A stretch of DNA of 64,000 bases from Candidatus Hodarchaeota archaeon (GTDB lineage: Archaea; Asgardarchaeota; Heimdallarchaeia; Hodarchaeales; Hodarchaeaceae), in assembly GCA_016840285.1 (NCBI GenBank), contig JAEOSR010000037.1:15147-79146 (forward strand), written 5' to 3'. The translations under genes and the position numbers were made by a program. The notes under the pieces were generated by a model that saw only the letters and a program-made list of their open reading frames with translations, did not search any database and was not told where the DNA came from. This document shows positions 17,574-26,844 of the stretch, in pieces (positions within the stretch are counted from its first letter, which is position 1; each line of letters begins with the position of its first letter).

Positions 17574-18769
17574 TGATGCCGAAAGATTATTCTGTTGAAT
17601 CTATTATTGGAATTCATGGTTACAATATTCCCGAATTTAAGGGAACGGGGGGAAAGATCAAACAGCGAAATAAGGATTTCATTGTACGAGAAATACCTCC
17701 CAGTGGAAAGCCAATTTTCGATGGATCAGAAATTGGTGAGGATTTAGGAGGATTGTACATTCATTGTGTTTTGTGGAAAAGTGGCTTCGATACTTTTAGA
17801 GCAATAAAAAAGCTAAGTATTCTCTTAAGGATTGCAGAAAAAGATTTTGGATTTGCTGGTTTGAAGGATGCTGCTGCTGAAACCTATCAGCGAATTTCAA
17901 TTTGGAACATTGATATAAGACATATAGAAAGAATAAACTTGCCTAAAATCAGGCTATTTCATCCTATACGTCAGAAATTCGCTGTTAAAACAGGTGATCT
18001 CCTTGGGAATTACTTTAGGATCAGAATTCAAGATATTCGAGGAGATCGGAATAAAAACGACTTAGAATACTTGAAAAATAATTTAGAATTAAATGGTGTG
18101 TTAAATTTTTATGGACCCCAACGTTTTGGATCGACTCGGCCAATTCTCCATTTAATAGGGAAACTTCTTCTTCAAGACAGGTATTCTGAAGCGATCGATA
18201 AATACATAGGTGCAACGAGTCCCTTAGAGAATAAAAAAATTGTAGAATTACGAAAGGAATATTATGATACTCATTCTTATGGTAGTTTAAAGGATAGGTT
18301 TCCTAATTCATATAGAATTGAGAGAATGCTACTAAAGGGTTTAGAAACAAATCACTCTTCGAAAAGTACTGTATTAAACTTACCTAAACAATTTTTGAGG
18401 TTAGCTATCTCAGCTTATCAGTCTTATCTTTTCAATAGAATTCTAAGCTATATTAATGAAGCTGATATTCCTCTTTCCAGGAAGTTGGTAATTCCCCTAT
18501 TAGGATATCAGTCTGTTCGAAAACAAACAAGTGAGGAAGTCTGGGAAAAACAAACTGCTTTTTTAGAGGAAGATGCATTAGATTGCCAAAGTTTTTATCA
18601 TGAACAAGCAATGCTACGTTCAAAAGGATCCTTGAGAAATGCCATTTCATTTCCTACCCAATTTACTTATTCTCAATTGGGTATCGAAGGAATTGAAGTG
18701 AAATTTTGTTTACCTAAAGGCTCTTATGGAACCACTGTCACCAGAGAGATTATTAAAACAAAGATCTAA
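17573..18769 (+). CDS. truD: tRNA pseudouridine synthase TruD/Pus7
   Basis: 398 residues. The catalytic Asp is in 'GFAGLKDAAAETYQ' (about residue 100), the TruD motif GLKDxxAxT. 'FYGPQRFGSTRP' near residue 180 and 'YQSYLFNRIL' near residue 283 belong to the TruD insertion domain family. It makes pseudouridine 13 in tRNA in bacteria and more sites in archaea and yeast. The L11 stop and the GTG at 17573 share a base; an ATG at 17576 is equally possible. It converges on the next gene 4 bases away. Confidence 0.92.
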   Translation: MMPKDYSVESIIGIHGYNIPEFKGTGGKIKQRNKDFIVREIPPSGKPIFDGSEIGEDLGGLYIHCVLWKSGFDTFRAIKKLSILLRIAEKDFGFAGLKDAAAETYQRISIWNIDIRHIERINLPKIRLFHPIRQKFAVKTGDLLGNYFRIRIQDIRGDRNKNDLEYLKNNLELNGVLNFYGPQRFGSTRPILHLIGKLLLQDRYSEAIDKYIGATSPLENKKIVELRKEYYDTHSYGSLKDRFPNSYRIERMLLKGLETNHSSKSTVLNLPKQFLRLAISAYQSYLFNRILSYINEADIPLSRKLVIPLLGYQSVRKQTSEEVWEKQTAFLEEDALDCQSFYHEQAMLRSKGSLRNAISFPTQFTYSQLGIEGIEVKFCLPKGSYGTTVTREIIKTKI

Positions 18770-18773
18770 AGAG

Positions 18774-19181
18774 TTAATGAGGGTAAAAAATTCCATCTTC
18801 AACTTTTCCTTTAAGTTTTCCCTGATGAATTAGGGTACTTATAGCTTTACCTACTGCAGCAGCAGAAATACCCATAATTTCGATTTGATCAATAGGGGTG
18901 GGCTCCTGGACGAGGTTGACCGCTTGGATCAGTAATTCTTTCTTGGATTTTCCAGAACCAATTTCGTCTCCCCGAATTTTTTTCAAAGAAGCTCGTACAG
19001 AAGCATTACACATTGGGCAATGAAATGAACCCATAATAGTTAGGGTCACTCTGCCCTCCTTATCAGGCATTGGACTAATTAGTTGCCATGTTTTTTCTGG
19101 AGGAGTTTCAACGGGATTTATAATGTGGCCACATTTTTTACACGAAATTTTCTTTTTTCTTTTCCCACGTGGAGGGCTCAT
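18774..19181 (-). CDS. zinc-ribbon plus winged-helix-like archaeal protein (COG3364-like)
   Basis: About 135 residues. A basic N-terminus ('SPPRGKRKKKISCKKCGHII') begins a zinc ribbon whose second half is 'GSFHCPMCNASVRASLKK'. The C-terminal 50 residues look like a small winged helix: 'PIDQIEIMGISAAAVGKAIS' and 'LIHQGKLKGKVEDGIFY'. It resembles the archaeal family of zinc-ribbon proteins of unknown role; nucleic-acid binding is inferred from the basic tail and fold only. Start ATG 19181 follows 'GAAGGT'; a GTG at 19199 is an alternative. L34e is the next gene upstream. Confidence 0.6.
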   Translation of the reverse strand: MSPPRGKRKKKISCKKCGHIINPVETPPEKTWQLISPMPDKEGRVTLTIMGSFHCPMCNASVRASLKKIRGDEIGSGKSKKELLIQAVNLVQEPTPIDQIEIMGISAAAVGKAISTLIHQGKLKGKVEDGIFYPH

Positions 19182-19235
19182 AACTTTTACCTTCTTCACA
19201 TAATCTTAAATTGATATTGAGGAATTAAGTAGGTG

Positions 19236-19454
19236 CTAAAGTTTAATAGCGTGAATTGTTGTTTTTAGACATGCGTGACAGATTTCTCCACCATAGGGCC
19301 GATTTGCATGTTTTCCACTCTTCGAGGCTTTTGGTGTGTTTATGTGTAATAAGGTACCACAAATCCTACAATGAGATTTATACCTTTTTTTCTTGACTTT
19401 ATGGATTAGTAATCGTTTTCCAGGGCTTTTTTTCTTTTGAATATTCTTAGTCAT
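19236..19454 (-). CDS. rpl34e: large subunit ribosomal protein eL34
   Basis: 72 residues, the short archaeal form. It has a zinc ribbon: 'SHCRICGTLLH' and 'EICHACLKTTI', with 'NRPYGGEIC' as the family signature. It lies 31 bases downstream of the EMC3-type membrane gene, which is the conserved archaeal order. The usual adk and cmk neighbours are absent. Confidence 0.93.
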   Translation of the reverse strand: MTKNIQKKKSPGKRLLIHKVKKKRYKSHCRICGTLLHINTPKASKSGKHANRPYGGEICHACLKTTIHAIKL

Positions 19455-19485
19455 TTAAATTGAACACCTAGTTCTTTGATTTTTC

Positions 19486-20112
19486 TCAATCAGGTTGTAA
19501 TCCTGCAACTTTTCGTAAAATGGAACCAAAGGCAAGGCTACCACCAAAATACCACCAGATATAATTCGGGACAAAAACGTGTCCCCATCCAGGTACATCA
19601 GCCATCTTTCCAAGGTCAAAAAACCTGGGGAATGGAAAATACTCTGGGAGAGCAAAAGGTATCACTGCAGGGATGTTCCCCCCTGTATATACACCATCAC
19701 TGATTGAAAAGCTAAAAAAGCCTGATAGAACTACAAAAAAGAGTATCATTGGAAGAAACATTATCATTAAAGGTTTCATGTTCATCATTGTAAGTTCAGA
19801 CTGGACTTTCTTCATTCTATCAGCATTTCTCTCATACTTCAACTTTAATTTACTATCAGCAGTTTTTACCATTTCCATACGTAATTTTTGATACTTTTTT
19901 GTTTCTCTTGTCAATCTTTTTAGTTTATCAACATCAATCATTTTTCTCGAAACTAATGTAGACACTAACGATACAAGGAATGCAACAAGCAGGATAAATA
20001 TCGATGAGAGAGGTGGTTTTGCTGGAATGGCTTCAGTTAGGTCTTGTAAAACAACCATGGGTGTTATAATCATATCAATCACAAAATTGAACATATCTTG
20101 AAGAATGAGCAT
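19486..20112 (-). CDS. EMC3/TMCO1-type membrane protein insertase (Oxa1 superfamily)
   Basis: About 208 residues. Three to four membrane spans are visible: 'SSIFILLVAFLVSLVSTLVS', then a charged coiled-coil loop ('KLKRLTRETKKYQKLRMEMV'), then 'LMIMFLPMILFFVVLSGFFS' and 'NYIWWYFGGSLAFGSILRKV'. That coiled coil between spans is typical of archaeal DUF106 proteins, the relatives of TMCO1, EMC3 and GET1, which insert membrane proteins. I prefer ATG 20112 (preceded by 'AAAGGTA') to TTG 20148. Neighbour of L34e as usual. Confidence 0.9.
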   Translation of the reverse strand: MLILQDMFNFVIDMIITPMVVLQDLTEAIPAKPPLSSIFILLVAFLVSLVSTLVSRKMIDVDKLKRLTRETKKYQKLRMEMVKTADSKLKLKYERNADRMKKVQSELTMMNMKPLMIMFLPMILFFVVLSGFFSFSISDGVYTGGNIPAVIPFALPEYFPFPRFFDLGKMADVPGWGHVFVPNYIWWYFGGSLAFGSILRKVAGLQPD

Positions 20113-20322
20113 GTTTATTACCTTTGCAAGTATTTTGTGTCTCTTCAAATTATTTTAGATTATAGTTCTTCTAAGAGATACATTTTTTTGTTTGTTTTTT
20201 ATTTGTCATGTAAATTTGATCCAAAATTCTTGCACTATCCTTTCTAGGGAAGATGTTGACGATTTTAAATATTAATACTGATTCTTCACGATCTAAAAAT
20301 TTGAGAGATTTATGTGCTCATT

Positions 20323-21717
20323 TTAGATAGAGGTTTCTCTATTATTAACAATATGTTCATTTAACTCCGTACGTCTATTTAGAAATTCATAAAAAGCCTT
20401 TTGGAAATCTGTTTCAGGTGTGAGATGAAACTGTAAAGGGATATTTCTGGATATGGGTTTGGTTAAGTGTCTTTGAGCACAAACTGGGACTATATATCTC
20501 ACTCCTGTACGAATTTTCCTACTTCTTCGTTTATAGCTAAATTCTTTCGTTGGAGAGCTATAGGAACATTTTTTACATTTTAATCCTTTATTTTTCCCTG
20601 CAGAAGTAAGGGGAGCCCCACAGAGAGGGCATTTTGGAGTGATTTTCTCTCGAATCGTGACTAAATTGATGATTTGGATTTCTTCAATATTGATGGTAAT
20701 CGGTGTTTTGACTGATGCTGGTCGAACTCCTCCATAAACTAGAACCTCATCTCCTTTCATCAGTTCTCTTATAATTTTTCTAAATCGTTTTGTGGGTTCG
20801 TATGCAGCACAATCAATTGAAGTATTTCCTGATTTGATAGTGAAGATTACATGACCACCAGGATGATCATAAGGCTTTTTTATTACTGAACCTCTTAATA
20901 TAACGGAGTGGTGTGGTAAAATTTCGTCTCCATGGAATAGCTTTGGAAAATGAACTTGTGTATGCTGATTTGTACGAAAAATCATTGATGTTTGAATTGG
21001 TTCAAAAATCTTAATCAGTTCCCACATTCGGATGACCGTACTAGGTGTTTCACCTCGTATTCCACAAAAAACAGGATCAGGTCCATGGGGTGTGATTATT
21101 ACTTGTTTTTGCTCATAATCATAATTACTGAAAGATAGTGGAGTGTTTTTATCAGCATTAATGATAGATCTAGAATCAATCAGACGCTCAGGTTTCTTCT
21201 CTTCGGGATTACGATATGTAATGAGTTCATATGTATAGTCATGTGAAAGCGTTGCTCCGATAGCAGCAGTAGCCCCAATCAAGCCTCTACCTTTCTTAAT
21301 ATAGAAAATTTCGGTAGAATGTTCCTTAAGTATCTTTTTTACTGATTCTAGTGGAATAACTTGAAAAAGAGCCTTTTTATACAGTTCTGTGAAATCAGAA
21401 GGAATCTCTCCTTTAAGAAGTACTAGCCCTGGATCAGTTTGGGGATCGTTTACGTCTGCATTTTGCTTTACTCGATCAATCGTTCCATTCCAAATTCCAT
21501 CCTTAATTTCTTCTGGTGCCAGGAAAGATATGGCTATAGCTCCATTTCCTCGTGTCTTATAGGGGATATTGGGGTTTAATCGTATTAATTTTGGAAAATC
21601 AAGAAATTCTAATGGGAGAGTAAGCAAGAAATCGACTATTAAGGTCGCTAAAAAAGTTGTACACATACCATAATTTGAATCGGTATCATCTACCCCGAGG
21701 TGCCAGGTTTGGAGCAT
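20323..21717 (-). CDS. tiaS: tRNA(Ile2) 2-agmatinylcytidine synthetase TiaS
   Basis: 464 residues. The N-terminal 'HLGVDDTDSNYGMCTTFLA' and 'PYKTRGNGAIAISF' are TiaS signatures; an OB-fold lies around residues 255-340 ('SVILRGSVIKKPYDHPGGHV') and a zinc ribbon near 365 ('PKCPLCGAPLTSAGKNKGLK'). It attaches agmatine to C34 of the tRNA that reads AUA. It follows deoxyhypusine synthase by 15 bases, and an agmatinase gene lies divergently upstream. ATG 21717. Confidence 0.94.
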   Translation of the reverse strand: MLQTWHLGVDDTDSNYGMCTTFLATLIVDFLLTLPLEFLDFPKLIRLNPNIPYKTRGNGAIAISFLAPEEIKDGIWNGTIDRVKQNADVNDPQTDPGLVLLKGEIPSDFTELYKKALFQVIPLESVKKILKEHSTEIFYIKKGRGLIGATAAIGATLSHDYTYELITYRNPEEKKPERLIDSRSIINADKNTPLSFSNYDYEQKQVIITPHGPDPVFCGIRGETPSTVIRMWELIKIFEPIQTSMIFRTNQHTQVHFPKLFHGDEILPHHSVILRGSVIKKPYDHPGGHVIFTIKSGNTSIDCAAYEPTKRFRKIIRELMKGDEVLVYGGVRPASVKTPITINIEEIQIINLVTIREKITPKCPLCGAPLTSAGKNKGLKCKKCSYSSPTKEFSYKRRSRKIRTGVRYIVPVCAQRHLTKPISRNIPLQFHLTPETDFQKAFYEFLNRRTELNEHIVNNRETSI

Positions 21718-21732
21718 GGATCATTCATTCCA

Positions 21733-22656
21733 TCAGTCTTGAAGTCGAGATAAAACCCCAGAAACCATTAATGGTAAAACTAGAGTTACATCAGAAGTAA
21801 TATCAATCCATTTTGCTTTAGATGCAACTTTTCCCCAAGATATTGCCTCTTTCACACTCGCTCCACTAACCCCACCATGTTCTGGCCGATCCAAAGTTAT
21901 TTGAATTGCGTACGATAATCCGTTGTGCAACTGAGAACCATTCATAATAAAGTGCTTAGGAAGCCCTCCACCTAGGAATAAGGCTCCCATACGTTCTGTT
22001 TCATAAATAATTTTAGTAAACTCAGAGTGATCTTTTAGAACATCGATGTATAAAGGATTTGTTTGAGAAAAAAGCCAAGTTTGAACACCTAGCATACTGT
22101 CTACAAATGATGGGGAAAAAATTGGAACTTTTTTCAAAAAAGCTGCTCTTACTATTGATTGTGGATCATCTACATATCGCCCAAGCTCAAATAGAAATTG
22201 TTGACTACTCATTCTTTGATCAGGAATGTTTTTGAGAATTTTCTGAGCCATAGCTTCAAATTTCACAAATGACTTATACGGAATTAGTGTACTAAATATT
22301 CTACTTATCTGCATTTCATTTAATTTATCATCATCTAAATGTTCTGAGCCATGATAATGAGACCCACCAGATGTTTCCAACAGATCATGACTGATATTAG
22401 CTCCTGTTGTAACTATACAGTTCACCATGCTTTTTTCAATCATTATCCGAAGGATTTTTCTCATTCCTCCTGGAATTAAAGCTCCAGCAAGCCCTAAAAA
22501 AATGGTACATCCGTCATCTTTGATCATTTGTTCTAATAACTCTGATGCTAAAGCAACTTTGCGACATGTAAAACCACCATTTTTCATAGCGGATAATAGT
22601 TCAACAGTTGTCATGTTAGGACGAATATTCACTTGTTTCATGCGATTAAGCTTCAT
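21733..22656 (-). CDS. dys: deoxyhypusine synthase
   Basis: 307 residues. 'GCTIFLGLAGALIPGGMR', 'VTTGANISHDL', 'GGGLPKHFIMN' and 'GVSGASVKEAISWGKVAS' are diagnostic; the last holds the active-site lysine. It transfers an aminobutyl group from spermidine (or homospermidine) to a lysine of aIF5A. The active-site segment is complete, unlike the inactive paralogues. First gene of a two-gene unit with tiaS. Confidence 0.94.
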   Translation of the reverse strand: MKLNRMKQVNIRPNMTTVELLSAMKNGGFTCRKVALASELLEQMIKDDGCTIFLGLAGALIPGGMRKILRIMIEKSMVNCIVTTGANISHDLLETSGGSHYHGSEHLDDDKLNEMQISRIFSTLIPYKSFVKFEAMAQKILKNIPDQRMSSQQFLFELGRYVDDPQSIVRAAFLKKVPIFSPSFVDSMLGVQTWLFSQTNPLYIDVLKDHSEFTKIIYETERMGALFLGGGLPKHFIMNGSQLHNGLSYAIQITLDRPEHGGVSGASVKEAISWGKVASKAKWIDITSDVTLVLPLMVSGVLSRLQD

Positions 22657-22848
22657 ATATATCGAACTCTTTGCTATCCATGGCCAATATACCTATAGAT
22701 GCAAGTGTTTTCCACTTGTAAGTTATTTAGATCATTATCTTTTCCAGAGGATTATTAAACCTTTATTTTGATTGATTCTAATTATTCTGAAAAACCTTTA
22801 TTCAATAGCATTCTCCTCATTAGTTTGATTATTAAGTCGTGAAATACT

Positions 22849-23775
22849 GTGAAAAATTTAAAATTTGCGTGCTATGAACCTGAAATGTTGTGTGGAATTC
22901 TTAAACGCGAGTGGACAGATATCAAGCCGAATTATCACTTTTTAGGGATACCTATAGATATATCCTCCTCTTATAGAAATGGAGCGAGGCGTGGTCCAGA
23001 TTCTTTTCGACAAATTCTCCGTTCAGAGAATTTCGAGTGTGTAACTGAGGCTGGTGTCCTTCTCACAGACTTTTATAGAATTAAAGATTGGGGAAATATC
23101 GGAATAATTTCAACAAATCTACGTAAGAGTCTAGGATTAATCTCTGAGGGAGTTCTTGATTTAATTCTAAATGAACAGCCATTTTTGTTATTTGGCGGTG
23201 ATCATAGCCTAACAATAGGGACTGGAGAAGCATTTGAAAAAGCTGATCTACCCATATATCTCATATATCTTGATGCTCATCTTGATTTATATGACGAGAT
23301 GATGGAATCAGATCTATCTCACGCGTGTACTTTAAGAAGGTTTTCAGAAATATCAGGATTTCAAGGAGCTACTGTATTGGGTTATCGATTTTTCACGCGA
23401 GAACAGCTATCTTATGCTCAAAATAACAATATTCAGGTAATATCTACGAACGAACTACATCATCAATCAGATTTACATCACTTTGGTTTTGATCTCGCTA
23501 AAGCATTGGTTAAAAAAGATAATCGGGTATATGTCTCAGTGGATCTGGATGTCTTGGATCCAGGTTGTGCCCCTGGAGTTGGAAATCCTGTTGCTGGGGG
23601 AATATCAACAAGACAATTAATATGGCTTCTAACAGGTATATTTCAAGGACTTAGGACTCAGATAATCAATTGGGATATAGTAGAATATAACCCTTTATAT
23701 GATTCTGCTGAAATCACAGCTTTTACCATTGTTAAACTGCTTTTAGAAAGTTTGGGGATACAAATCAATAAATAA
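22849..23775 (+). CDS. speB: agmatinase (ureohydrolase family)
   Basis: 308 residues, arginase fold. The binuclear manganese ligands are all present: 'FGGDHS', 'YLDAHLDLYDE' and 'VSVDLDVLDPGCAPG'; 'GARRGPDSFRQ' near residue 45 fits agmatinase. It hydrolyses agmatine to putrescine and urea. GTG start. It is divergent from the deoxyhypusine synthase/tiaS pair; all three act on agmatine or polyamines. Arginase or a guanidinobutyrase remains possible. Confidence 0.88.
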   Translation: MKNLKFACYEPEMLCGILKREWTDIKPNYHFLGIPIDISSSYRNGARRGPDSFRQILRSENFECVTEAGVLLTDFYRIKDWGNIGIISTNLRKSLGLISEGVLDLILNEQPFLLFGGDHSLTIGTGEAFEKADLPIYLIYLDAHLDLYDEMMESDLSHACTLRRFSEISGFQGATVLGYRFFTREQLSYAQNNNIQVISTNELHHQSDLHHFGFDLAKALVKKDNRVYVSVDLDVLDPGCAPGVGNPVAGGISTRQLIWLLTGIFQGLRTQIINWDIVEYNPLYDSAEITAFTIVKLLLESLGIQINK

Positions 23776-24225
23776 ACTATTTTAAAGGAGTTGCATGGTT
23801 TTAAACAAACACAATACAACGTTTCCTGTGTTTTCAGTAGAGTAAGTTTTAGCTTATAATATTTAAAATGCTTAAATAGCTCTTAGACATTTTTTTCAAT
23901 AATAAATGACTTTTCTACTAGATAATTAGTTTCATTACATTAACTTTTGAGACATGACATAGATGTCTAAGCTAGTCGGTTGTTTTCAACCAACTTTCAT
24001 TAAATCTTAAAGTCCCTCATCTTTTTTATCAAATGGGTTCACGTTTTAAGAAACTTATTTATTTAATCTAGTTTTCAGTGATAAAAGTCTCTTAAAAATG
24101 GCTTACGGAGGATTTAAAATCCGAAGCTCTTTATCTCTTCTAGAGCGACAGATTTCTACATAACTATCAAATAACACAGGATTATAATTCCTCATCGCAA
24201 TAACTTCACATATTCTAGGAGATAA
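23776..24225. other. intergenic region upstream of the KBL-type gene
   Basis: 450 AT-rich bases with no convincing gene or RNA. A 16-codon frame after a good 'AAAGGAG' site (ATG 23795) was not called. A short inverted pair 'GGATTT..AAATCC' lies at about 24107-24121. Confidence 0.5.
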
Positions 24226-25443
24226 ATGAATTTGAAAGATAGTACAAATTTTTTAGCGACAGAGATGAAAGAAATTAGAGATGCAGGACGAGAGTGGATA
24301 CATCGAGTTTTAGAAGGGCCTAGTGACACTGTATGCAATGTGGAGGGGAAAAAAGTTATTATGTTGTGTTCTAACAACTATCTTGGATTGTCTAATCATC
24401 CTAAAATGAAAGAAGTAGCTATTGAGGCTATTAAAACTCATGGTGTGGGTTCTGGTTCCGTTCGAGCAATTGCAGGTAACATGGATTTGCACGAACGATG
24501 GGAAAAAAGACTTGCTGAATTTAAAGAACAAGAGGCAGCGTTTATTACATCCTCAGGATTCGCTGCTAACCAAGGAGTAATACAACAGCTTGCTCCTACT
24601 GCAGATGATATTATCTTATCTGATCGTTTAAATCATGGATCAATAATTGATGGTGTACGAATTACTAAAGCGAGGAGAGCAGTTTATGAACATTGTGATA
24701 TGGCCTCCCTTGAAGATGAACTCACTAAACTTTCTAAAGAGAATCCCCGAAGAATTCTGGTTATTACTGATGGTGTGTTCTCGATGGATGGGGACCATGC
24801 CCCCCTTGGGGATATCTATAAAATCTGTGAACCTTATGATAACGCTGTTATATATGTAGATGATGCACATGGTGATGGAGTCCTTGGTAAGAATTATTCT
24901 GGAAAAGGTCTCGTAGATCATTACGAATTACAGGGTAAAGTTCATATTGAGATGGGTACGTTTTCTAAAGCATTTGGAACCATGGGTGGTTCAATTGTAG
25001 GCTCTCAAAAACTAATTACATGGTGTCGGAATAAAACACGTTCTTACCTATTGTCAGCTAGTCACCCCCCTGCAACTGCAGCTGCGTCTATTAAAGCTCT
25101 CGACCTAATTGAGCATGAAGAACCAGATCTTGTTAAAAAACTTTGGAATAATATCAATTATTTCAAAAATCAAATAATAAATATGGGTTATAACCATGAA
25201 ATAACGAAAGCATCAACTACTGCGATCATTCCAATTATTTTTGGAGATCCTTTAAAAGCAAGAGAAGCATCGAATTCACTGTATTCTGATTACGATATTT
25301 TTGCGTTGCCTATTGTATTTCCAATGGTTCCTAGGGGACTAGATCGAATCCGTGTTCAAGCCAATGCAGCACTGACGAAAGAACAGCTGGATGAAGGTCT
25401 TCGTGCCTTTGAAGAGGTAGGTAAAAAACTCAAAATTTTCTAA
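24226..25443 (+). CDS. kbl: alpha-oxoamine synthase family, glycine C-acetyltransferase (KBL)-like
   Basis: 405 residues, PLP-dependent fold type I. 'CSNNYLGLSNHPKMKE' at the start, 'YVDDAHGDGVLG' near residue 210 and the PLP lysine in 'GTFSKAFGTMGGSIVG' near residue 245. KBL (2-amino-3-ketobutyrate CoA ligase) makes or cleaves 2-amino-3-oxobutyrate from glycine and acetyl-CoA in threonine breakdown; AONS and serine palmitoyltransferase are relatives. No threonine dehydrogenase or biotin gene is nearby, so the exact acyl-CoA is open. Confidence 0.85.
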   Translation: MNLKDSTNFLATEMKEIRDAGREWIHRVLEGPSDTVCNVEGKKVIMLCSNNYLGLSNHPKMKEVAIEAIKTHGVGSGSVRAIAGNMDLHERWEKRLAEFKEQEAAFITSSGFAANQGVIQQLAPTADDIILSDRLNHGSIIDGVRITKARRAVYEHCDMASLEDELTKLSKENPRRILVITDGVFSMDGDHAPLGDIYKICEPYDNAVIYVDDAHGDGVLGKNYSGKGLVDHYELQGKVHIEMGTFSKAFGTMGGSIVGSQKLITWCRNKTRSYLLSASHPPATAAASIKALDLIEHEEPDLVKKLWNNINYFKNQIINMGYNHEITKASTTAIIPIIFGDPLKAREASNSLYSDYDIFALPIVFPMVPRGLDRIRVQANAALTKEQLDEGLRAFEEVGKKLKIF

Positions 25444-25476
25444 AGGATTACATCAAGGAGGGATTCTTCCCCTCTC

Positions 25477-25938
25477 TTATCTTTCAAAGAAATTTGTTAA
25501 TTCTCTTTTTTTTCTCTTAGTTTTTAACGTTTCAAGGACATTTTCTAAAATATTAATTATTCTATCTTCATAAGTCTCTCTCTTATAATGATAACTCCAG
25601 TGATTCCAATGGGGTCGTTTATGTGCTACTTTGTATTTCATTCCAGTCATCTCTGTTCTGTAAGCATTTGCGTTTATTTTGTTAACTTTCTGATCAGCAA
25701 TAATATACCAATGATATTGCGTGTTATTCATAGCACCTGTACCTAATGGCGCCTGATGAATTCTATATTTATTACAAATAAAATCAAATTTCCACTTATC
25801 TGGTGCTATCTTAGTTTCATTCCAATCCCCATCCTTATAGTTCCATCCGTGTTTTCCCCCTACTTTCATCCCTGTGTATTTTCGCCCATTATATTCTTTA
25901 AGAGCATTATAATATTTTCTCTTCTCATCCTTAATCAT
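25477..25938 (-). CDS. hypothetical protein, aromatic and basic, intact
   Basis: 153 residues that I do not recognise. It is rich in Trp, Tyr, Lys and His, for example 'GWNYKDGDWNETKIAPDKWK', 'YHWYIIADQKVNKINANAY' and 'HKRPHWNHWSYHYKRE'; the C-terminal 40 residues are a basic helix. The composition (no membrane segment, no signal peptide) and ordered look suggest a folded, possibly nucleic-acid-binding protein. It converges on the KBL gene. A real gene is likely because the frame is uninterrupted and compositionally unlike random AT-rich frames. Confidence 0.6.
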   Translation of the reverse strand: MIKDEKRKYYNALKEYNGRKYTGMKVGGKHGWNYKDGDWNETKIAPDKWKFDFICNKYRIHQAPLGTGAMNNTQYHWYIIADQKVNKINANAYRTEMTGMKYKVAHKRPHWNHWSYHYKRETYEDRIINILENVLETLKTKRKKRELTNFFER

Positions 25939-26203
25939 AAACTTACAACCATTGGATTAACTACTAAAATTTTTACGTTTAAGAACTTCACATTTGAATG
26001 GTTTTTAAGACAGCTTAAGACACTTAGTTGAAAGTTATTATTCAATTAAAATTCTCGAAAGCATAGAAAAGATTGCTAGCATGGATTTTGGAGCATTTAT
26101 AGGCATGAGATGCATATGATGTGCGTGAAAATCTCATATATTAAGAAGATAGTATTGATATGATCGTGTTACAAAAAAAAGTATTTCTATCAAATTGATA
26201 ATA

Positions 26204-26632
26204 TTATTTTTTCCTGGAATTCGAATCATTCTCTTTAGATATCACACGACGTTTGGGTTTTACTTTGACTTTACCAGAAAACCTAAAAACTTGACCACAG
26301 TCTTTGCAATACCAATATTTACGAGACGCCTCGTCACCACTAGAAAATTGGTAAAAACCCTGAAAAACTGCATTAAGATGACGACATCGTTTTTTTCGTC
26401 GTTCCTCATATGTTTGAGTAAAGATTTTAGGTATTGGGGGTGGTTCATTTTCTAAAATGCGAGTATGATCTCGTGGAGTATGTTCTATCGGTGTTGTTTC
26501 TTGAAAGATAGTGGTATCTTCGATTTCTACTTCTTTCTGACAATTTGGACACTGAAAAATTATTTGTTTCTTTATACCCTTCCTCTTTGGGACGATCAAA
26601 GTTCCACAATTTTCACAAAAGGGTGAGGGCAT
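26204..26632 (-). CDS. TFS/RPB9-like two-zinc-ribbon protein, divergent
   Basis: 142 residues. The N-terminal ribbon reads 'PFCENCGTLIVPKRKG' and 'FQCPNCQKE' (Cys 6, 9, 28, 31), as in archaeal TFS and Rpb9. A Pro-rich linker follows, then a second site with Cys83/His85 and Cys109/Cys112 ('YWYCKDCGQVF'). Between them is 'SSGDEASRKYWYC': the DE pair lies seven residues before the Cys, exactly as in the catalytic 'SADE' hairpin of TFS/TFIIS. The CxH in place of CxxC is unusual. It may be a transcript-cleavage factor or a regulator built from one. Divergent from the PP-loop gene. Confidence 0.6.
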   Translation of the reverse strand: MPSPFCENCGTLIVPKRKGIKKQIIFQCPNCQKEVEIEDTTIFQETTPIEHTPRDHTRILENEPPPIPKIFTQTYEERRKKRCRHLNAVFQGFYQFSSGDEASRKYWYCKDCGQVFRFSGKVKVKPKRRVISKENDSNSRKK

Positions 26633-26844
26633 ATATATTCCCCAGGAGTATTAAGAATTTTTCATTTTAGATTATATAATTCATTGTTATTCATGTATGG
26701 GGGATGTTTGTTGTAATTCACTCTATCATTAACCTTTATTATCATAGGAAAAGGAGTTGATAAAGTGTTAACAAGTCATCAATAGTCCTAAAAGGTGATT
26801 TCAAAAAGGTTTTCTCTTTCTTCTTCTTTAATAGTTAGGTATGA

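Noticed and set aside
23795..23845. 16-codon frame after a strong AAAGGAG site
   Set aside because: Too short and without any further evidence.
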